A stretch of DNA of 9,050 bases from Aquisalimonas sp. (GTDB lineage Bacteria > Pseudomonadota > Gammaproteobacteria > Nitrococcales > Aquisalimonadaceae), in contig SKYZ01000495.1 of the NCBI GenBank assembly GCA_007127625.1, positions 1 to 9,050 of the forward strand. Reading direction: 5' to 3'. Positions 6,647 to 9,050 of the stretch are shown piece by piece (the stretch's first letter is position 1; every line of letters begins with the position of its first letter). A program made the position numbers and the translations under genes. The notes under the pieces are model-generated. The model was not told where the DNA came from. It worked only from the letters and a program-made list of their open reading frames with translations, and searched no databases.

Positions 6647-7060
6647 CTACCGTGAAGCCACATGACTGGTGGTCACATCAACCAGCAGGCGACCGTCATC
6701 TCCCGTGACCTGCGTCCGGACGACGCTGACCGTTCTGCCACGCTTGACGAACTCGGCGCGGGCCCGAAGCGTCCCCTCCTGCTGGTTGCCGGTGAGATTG
6801 GCGTTCAGATTGATGGCCAGGGGAAACCCGTGCATACCGGCGGTCACCTCGGTGCCACCGAGGACGAGATGGGTGGCCGCCACGTCCGCAAACCACAGCA
6901 TCGCGCCCGCGTGCACCGTACCGAACGGGTTCTTGATGCCGGACCGCACGGGCATTTCGGCCAGCACGTGGTCGTCCTGGCGTTCCGTGATCGTGAAGGC
7001 GATCTCGCCGCTGTAATCTTTCACCAATCGTCTCCCGGTTTCGCGATCATACGAACGCAT
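6647..7060 (-). CDS. PaaI-family hotdog thioesterase
   Basis: This small cytosolic protein (137 residues, usual for the family) is expected to hydrolyse acyl- or aryl-CoA thioesters. The signature NPFGTVHAGAMLWFADVAAT covers residues 44-63. H50-A-G at the start of the central helix and acidic D59 within it correspond to the HGG...D arrangement of PaaI and related hotdog-4HBT thioesterases. The remaining sequence fits a four- to five-strand hotdog sheet (LRARAEFVKRGRTVSVVRTQV). The ATG at 7060 is nine bases downstream of the DUF4124 stop. Its only ribosome binding site candidate is the GGCGAG that ends that gene, so the two may be co-transcribed and coupled. The substrate is not deducible. The nearby acyl-CoA dehydrogenase suggests CoA metabolism but is in a separate transcription unit. 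Family certain, specificity unknown. Confidence 0.88.
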   Translation of the reverse strand: MRSYDRETGRRLVKDYSGEIAFTITERQDDHVLAEMPVRSGIKNPFGTVHAGAMLWFADVAATHLVLGGTEVTAGMHGFPLAINLNANLTGNQQEGTLRARAEFVKRGRTVSVVRTQVTGDDGRLLVDVTTSHVASR

Positions 7061-7069
7061 TGGATATCG

Positions 7070-7396
7070 TCACTCGCCACACCACTGCTGGGTCTTCTCC
7101 GAGGCATATTCCTTGGCTGCGAGCCAACGGGGGTTTCCCTCGGCGACGTCGCTGAGTTCGCGTAGCTGCGTTAGCGCGCCGCGGAAGTCACGACAGCGGA
7201 TTTCCCGCACGCGGGCGGACGGCGCCGGCCGGCTTCCGGATTCCATCTCCCGGGTGCGGGCCTCCACGCCGGACTCCGGCGGTTCGGTACTGAAATGGGT
7301 GGTTCCGGAGCTGTCCGTCCACTCGTAGACGGTCGTTGCCAGCGTCGGCGATGCGACCAGGAGCAGGCACAAAGACACGGTCAGCCGAATTCTCAT
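7070..7396 (-). CDS. DUF4124 domain-containing secreted protein
   Basis: This 108-residue protein has an N-terminal signal peptide: MRIRL, then a hydrophobic core to A20 (cleavage predicted after SPTLA). Directly after it comes VYEWTDSSGTTHFSTEPP (residues 23-40), the hallmark of DUF4124, a short periplasmic domain common in gammaproteobacteria and of unknown function. The rest is charged and probably helical, with a Pro/Arg/Ser-rich linker (residues ~50-65) and two cysteines (C68, C106) that could form a disulfide. I chose the ATG at 7396 because the signal peptide begins there; a TTG at 7435 would add a charged 13-residue extension that spoils it. The ribosome binding site is poor (GGTGA just before the ATG). 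It is the first gene of a likely two-gene unit with the thioesterase. Confidence 0.85.
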   Translation of the reverse strand: MRIRLTVSLCLLLVASPTLATTVYEWTDSSGTTHFSTEPPESGVEARTREMESGSRPAPSARVREIRCRDFRGALTQLRELSDVAEGNPRWLAAKEYASEKTQQWCGE

Positions 7397-7447
7397 GATC
7401 ACCGGATACTCGTCCCTGTCAGGTGGAGCGGCCAAGGATGCGTAATT

Positions 7448-7489
7448 CCTTAGACTACCAGGGAACCTCCGGGCTGGATGAGTCTAAGG
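7448..7489. promoter_or_regulatory. Perfect 9-bp inverted repeat upstream of the DUF4124 gene
   Basis: CCTTAGACT (7448-7456) and AGTCTAAGG (7481-7489) are exact reverse complements separated by 24 bases. The pair is less GC-rich than its surroundings and lies 52 bases upstream of the DUF4124 ATG, where an operator for a dimeric regulator or a promoter-proximal structure could sit. I could not place a convincing -35/-10 pair next to it. Function is inferred from position only. Confidence 0.4.
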
Positions 7490-7533
7490 TAACAATTGCA
7501 ACCATGGATCGCGGCGTAGTTGACCACCTTGAA

Positions 7534-7560
7534 GGGCGCGACCGCGTCACGGTCGCGTCC
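7534..7560. terminator. GC-rich hairpin downstream of the acyl-CoA dehydrogenase
   Basis: CGCGACCG (7537-7544), loop CGTCA, then CGGTCGCG (7550-7557) form a perfect 8-bp stem. On the plus strand it extends to 11 pairs with one G-U. It begins about 57 bases past the stop of the acyl-CoA dehydrogenase gene, on the side where its transcript would end. There is no T run on either strand, so it could slow or protect transcript ends but is not a classical intrinsic terminator. The rest of 7397-7616 holds the 9-bp repeat and no gene I can support. Confidence 0.4.
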
Positions 7561-7616
7561 TGAGGCTGTTCCAGACTAGCCGCGGCCTCTTCCAGGTCAC
7601 GATGCCGCAACCGCAA

Positions 7617-8840
7617 TTACAGGTACGGCTTCATCTCCAGCTTGGCGATGGCGTTGCGGTGGACCTCATCGGGCCCATCAGCGGTACGCAGGTGGCGGGC
7701 ATAGGCGTAGAGGTCCGCCAGGGGGAAGTCCTCGGTGTAGCCGGCAGCGCCGTGGGCCTGGATGGCCCAGTCGATGACCTGGCAGGTCATGTTGGGCACG
7801 GCCACCTTGATCATGGCGATCTGCTGCCGCGCTTCCTTGTTGCCCACGAGATCCATCATCTGGGCGGCGTTGAGGACCAGCAGCCGCGCCTGGTCGATCA
7901 TGATGCGGGCATCGGCCACGCGCTCGCGCCACACGCCCTGCTCCGCCAGCGGCTTGCCGAATGCCACCCGGGAGGCCAGGCGCTTGCACCACAGCTCCAT
8001 GGCCACCTCCGCCAGGCCGATGGCCCGCATGCAATGGTGAATGCGCCCGGGCCCCAGCCGGCCCTGGGCGATCTCGAAGCCGCGCCCCTCGCCCAGAATC
8101 AGGTTCTCCGCCGGCACGCGGGCATTGTCGAACAGCACTTCCGGATGCCCCTTGGGAGCGTGGTAGTAGCCGTACACCGGCATGTCACGGACCACGGTCA
8201 CGCCGGGATTGTCCTTGGGCACGATGACCATGGACTGCTGCTTGTGCCGGTCAGCATTGTCCGGATCCGTCTTGCCCATGACGATGAAGAACTGCGTGCG
8301 CTCGTTGCAGCCGCCGGTGATGAACCACTTGCGGCCGTTGACCACGTACTCGTCGCCGTCGCGCTGGATGCGCGTCTCGATGTTGGTGGCATCACTGGAT
8401 GCCACCGCCGGCTCGGTCATGGCGAAGGAGGAGCGGATTTCGCCCTCGAGCAGCGGCTGCAGCCACTGCTTCTTGTGGGCCTCACTGCCGTAGTGGGCCA
8501 GAACCTCCATGTTGCCGGTGTCCGGCGCGGCACAGTTGAACACCTCGGAGGCCCAGGTGACGCGGCCCATGATCTCCGCCAGAGGCGCATATTCCAGGTT
8601 CGTGAGTCCGGGGCTGTACTCGCCGTACGCCGGCGGCAGGAACAGATTCCAAAGGCCCTGCTCCCGGGCCTTGGGCTTGAGCTCCTCGATGATGGGCACC
8701 GGGCCATAGCCGCGCCCCTGCGCCTTGTTCTCTTCCAACTGCTGCTCGTACACGGCAATGTTGGGATAGATGTGCTGATCCATGAACGCGAGTAGTTTCT
8801 CGCGCAGTTCCTGAACCTTGGCGGAATAGCGAAAATCCAT
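7617..8840 (-). CDS. Acyl-CoA dehydrogenase, ACAD10/ACAD11-like
   Basis: This FAD enzyme should oxidise an acyl-CoA to the 2,3-enoyl-CoA and pass electrons to ETF. The protein has 407 residues, the usual length. The N-terminal helical domain (~1-130) is followed by the flavin-contact motif [15 protein letters not shown] (139-153), KWFITGG (171-177), the middle beta domain, the long C-terminal helices (~245-400) and [13 protein letters not shown]. The ending [17 protein letters not shown] is characteristic of the ACAD10/11-like branch. At the place where medium-chain enzymes have the catalytic Glu of YEG, this protein has Asp388 (ADG). The ATG at 8840 has GGAG eight bases upstream; the longer open frame to 8903 has no family likeness and no better site. 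It is divergent from a LysR-type regulator that probably controls it. Chain length and substrate cannot be told from sequence, and bacterial relatives are often annotated only as acyl-CoA dehydrogenase. Confidence 0.93.
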   Translation of the reverse strand: MDFRYSAKVQELREKLLAFMDQHIYPNIAVYEQQLEENKAQGRGYGPVPIIEELKPKAREQGLWNLFLPPAYGEYSPGLTNLEYAPLAEIMGRVTWASEVFNCAAPDTGNMEVLAHYGSEAHKKQWLQPLLEGEIRSSFAMTEPAVASSDATNIETRIQRDGDEYVVNGRKWFITGGCNERTQFFIVMGKTDPDNADRHKQQSMVIVPKDNPGVTVVRDMPVYGYYHAPKGHPEVLFDNARVPAENLILGEGRGFEIAQGRLGPGRIHHCMRAIGLAEVAMELWCKRLASRVAFGKPLAEQGVWRERVADARIMIDQARLLVLNAAQMMDLVGNKEARQQIAMIKVAVPNMTCQVIDWAIQAHGAAGYTEDFPLADLYAYARHLRTADGPDEVHRNAIAKLEMKPYL

Positions 8841-8916
8841 GGTTGTGCTCCGTTGGTGTTGCTGTTCGGGGATTCGCGGACGAGCTTGCGACCGGGCCAC
8901 CAATCAGTCAAATCAA

Positions 8917-8941
8917 TGTTTATTATGAGTTAACATAAACA
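8917..8941. promoter_or_regulatory. Palindromic probable LysR operator in the divergent promoter region
   Basis: TGTTTAT (8917-8923) and ATAAACA (8935-8941) are exact reverse complements around an 11-base spacer, matching the T-N11-A layout of LysR-type binding sites. It is the most AT-rich spot in this GC-rich window. It lies 76 bases upstream of the acyl-CoA dehydrogenase ATG and two bases before the LysR gene's ATG, a classical arrangement for a regulator that represses itself and controls its divergent neighbour. The embedded TATTAT (8921-8926) could be a -10 box for the LysR gene. I found no convincing -35 for it. Confidence 0.55.
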
Positions 8942-8943
8942 CC

Positions 8944-9050
8944 ATGGATTTATCGCGCATCGACCTGAACCTGCTGGTGGTCCTGGAAGCCATCTACACC
9001 GAAGGTGGGCTGACCCGCGCCGGTGAGCGCCTGAACGTCACCCAGCCCGC
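8944..9050 (+). CDS. LysR-family transcriptional regulator, N-terminal part only
   Basis: The plus frame runs from the ATG at 8944 to the right edge (35 full codons). MDLSRIDLNLLVVLEAIYTE and then GGLTRAGERLNVTQPA form the start of the winged helix-turn-helix domain of LysR-type regulators: helix 1 (LNLLVVLEAI), helix 2 (LTRAGERL) and the beginning of the recognition helix (TQPA). The effector-binding domain is outside the window. An in-frame TGA at 8926 rules out a longer start. There is no Shine-Dalgarno sequence before the ATG, and the palindrome ends two bases upstream, so the transcript may have a very short leader. Its divergent neighbour, an acyl-CoA dehydrogenase, is the likely target. 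The effector is unknown; it could be a fatty acid, aromatic acid or CoA ester. Confidence 0.88.
   Translation, partial: MDLSRIDLNLLVVLEAIYTEGGLTRAGERLNVTQP

Noticed and set aside
7504..7563. 19-codon plus ORF starting ATG GAT CGC between the two inverted repeats
   Set aside because: It has no ribosome binding site, overlaps the GC hairpin and shows no coding sign beyond being open.
7602..8795. 397-codon plus-strand frame antisense to the acyl-CoA dehydrogenase
   Set aside because: It is a shadow of a well-supported gene, with no recognisable domain and a low-complexity His/Gly/Val-rich translation.

Overview
The window looks like a high-GC gammaproteobacterial chromosome, perhaps a halophilic or purple-sulfur-type relative of the Ectothiorhodospiraceae. 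I infer this from the GC-rich third codon positions, a gammaproteobacterial-type DUF4124 protein, an E. coli-like class I DAHP synthase and a LysR/acyl-CoA dehydrogenase pair. The genus is a guess.

Layout. At 1-345 (minus) is the start of a DUF456-type membrane protein that runs off the left edge. Its ATG overlaps the stop of a 49-codon ORF (342-491, minus). That ORF's first ~29 residues look like the N-terminus of a zinc-type alcohol dehydrogenase/quinone reductase, so it is a truncated gene remnant that kept its ribosome binding site. Divergent from it is a DAHP synthase (661-1698, plus), the entry enzyme of aromatic amino acid synthesis. A dispersed inverted repeat (about 1713-1799) separates it from the convergent operon.

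The centre (1808-6515, minus) is a tightly coupled three-gene operon. In transcription order it encodes (i) a GltD-like FAD/NAD(P) oxidoreductase with N-terminal Fe-S cysteines and a C-terminal two-cluster ferredoxin domain, (ii) a fused gamma-alpha subunit of a 2-oxoacid:acceptor oxidoreductase and (iii) its TPP-binding beta subunit. Together they predict a CoA-dependent 2-oxoacid oxidoreductase, probably acting on 2-oxoglutarate, whose electrons go through built-in Fe-S clusters and FAD to NAD(P) rather than only to a free ferredoxin. A plausible sigma70 promoter lies at 6570-6598.

To the right, also on minus, are a PaaI-type hotdog thioesterase (6647-7060) and a secreted DUF4124 protein (7070-7396), only nine bases apart. 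A roughly 220-base non-coding stretch with two inverted repeats follows. Next come an ACAD10/11-like acyl-CoA dehydrogenase (7617-8840, minus) and, divergent from it, the first 35 codons of a LysR-type regulator (8944 to the right edge). The 103-base AT-rich divergent region holds a perfect 7-bp dyad, a likely LysR operator. The CoA-linked genes suggest acyl-CoA and 2-oxoacid catabolism, but apart from the three-gene operon the genes look like ordinary chromosomal neighbours. I saw no CRISPR array, tRNA, rRNA, transposase or phage gene.
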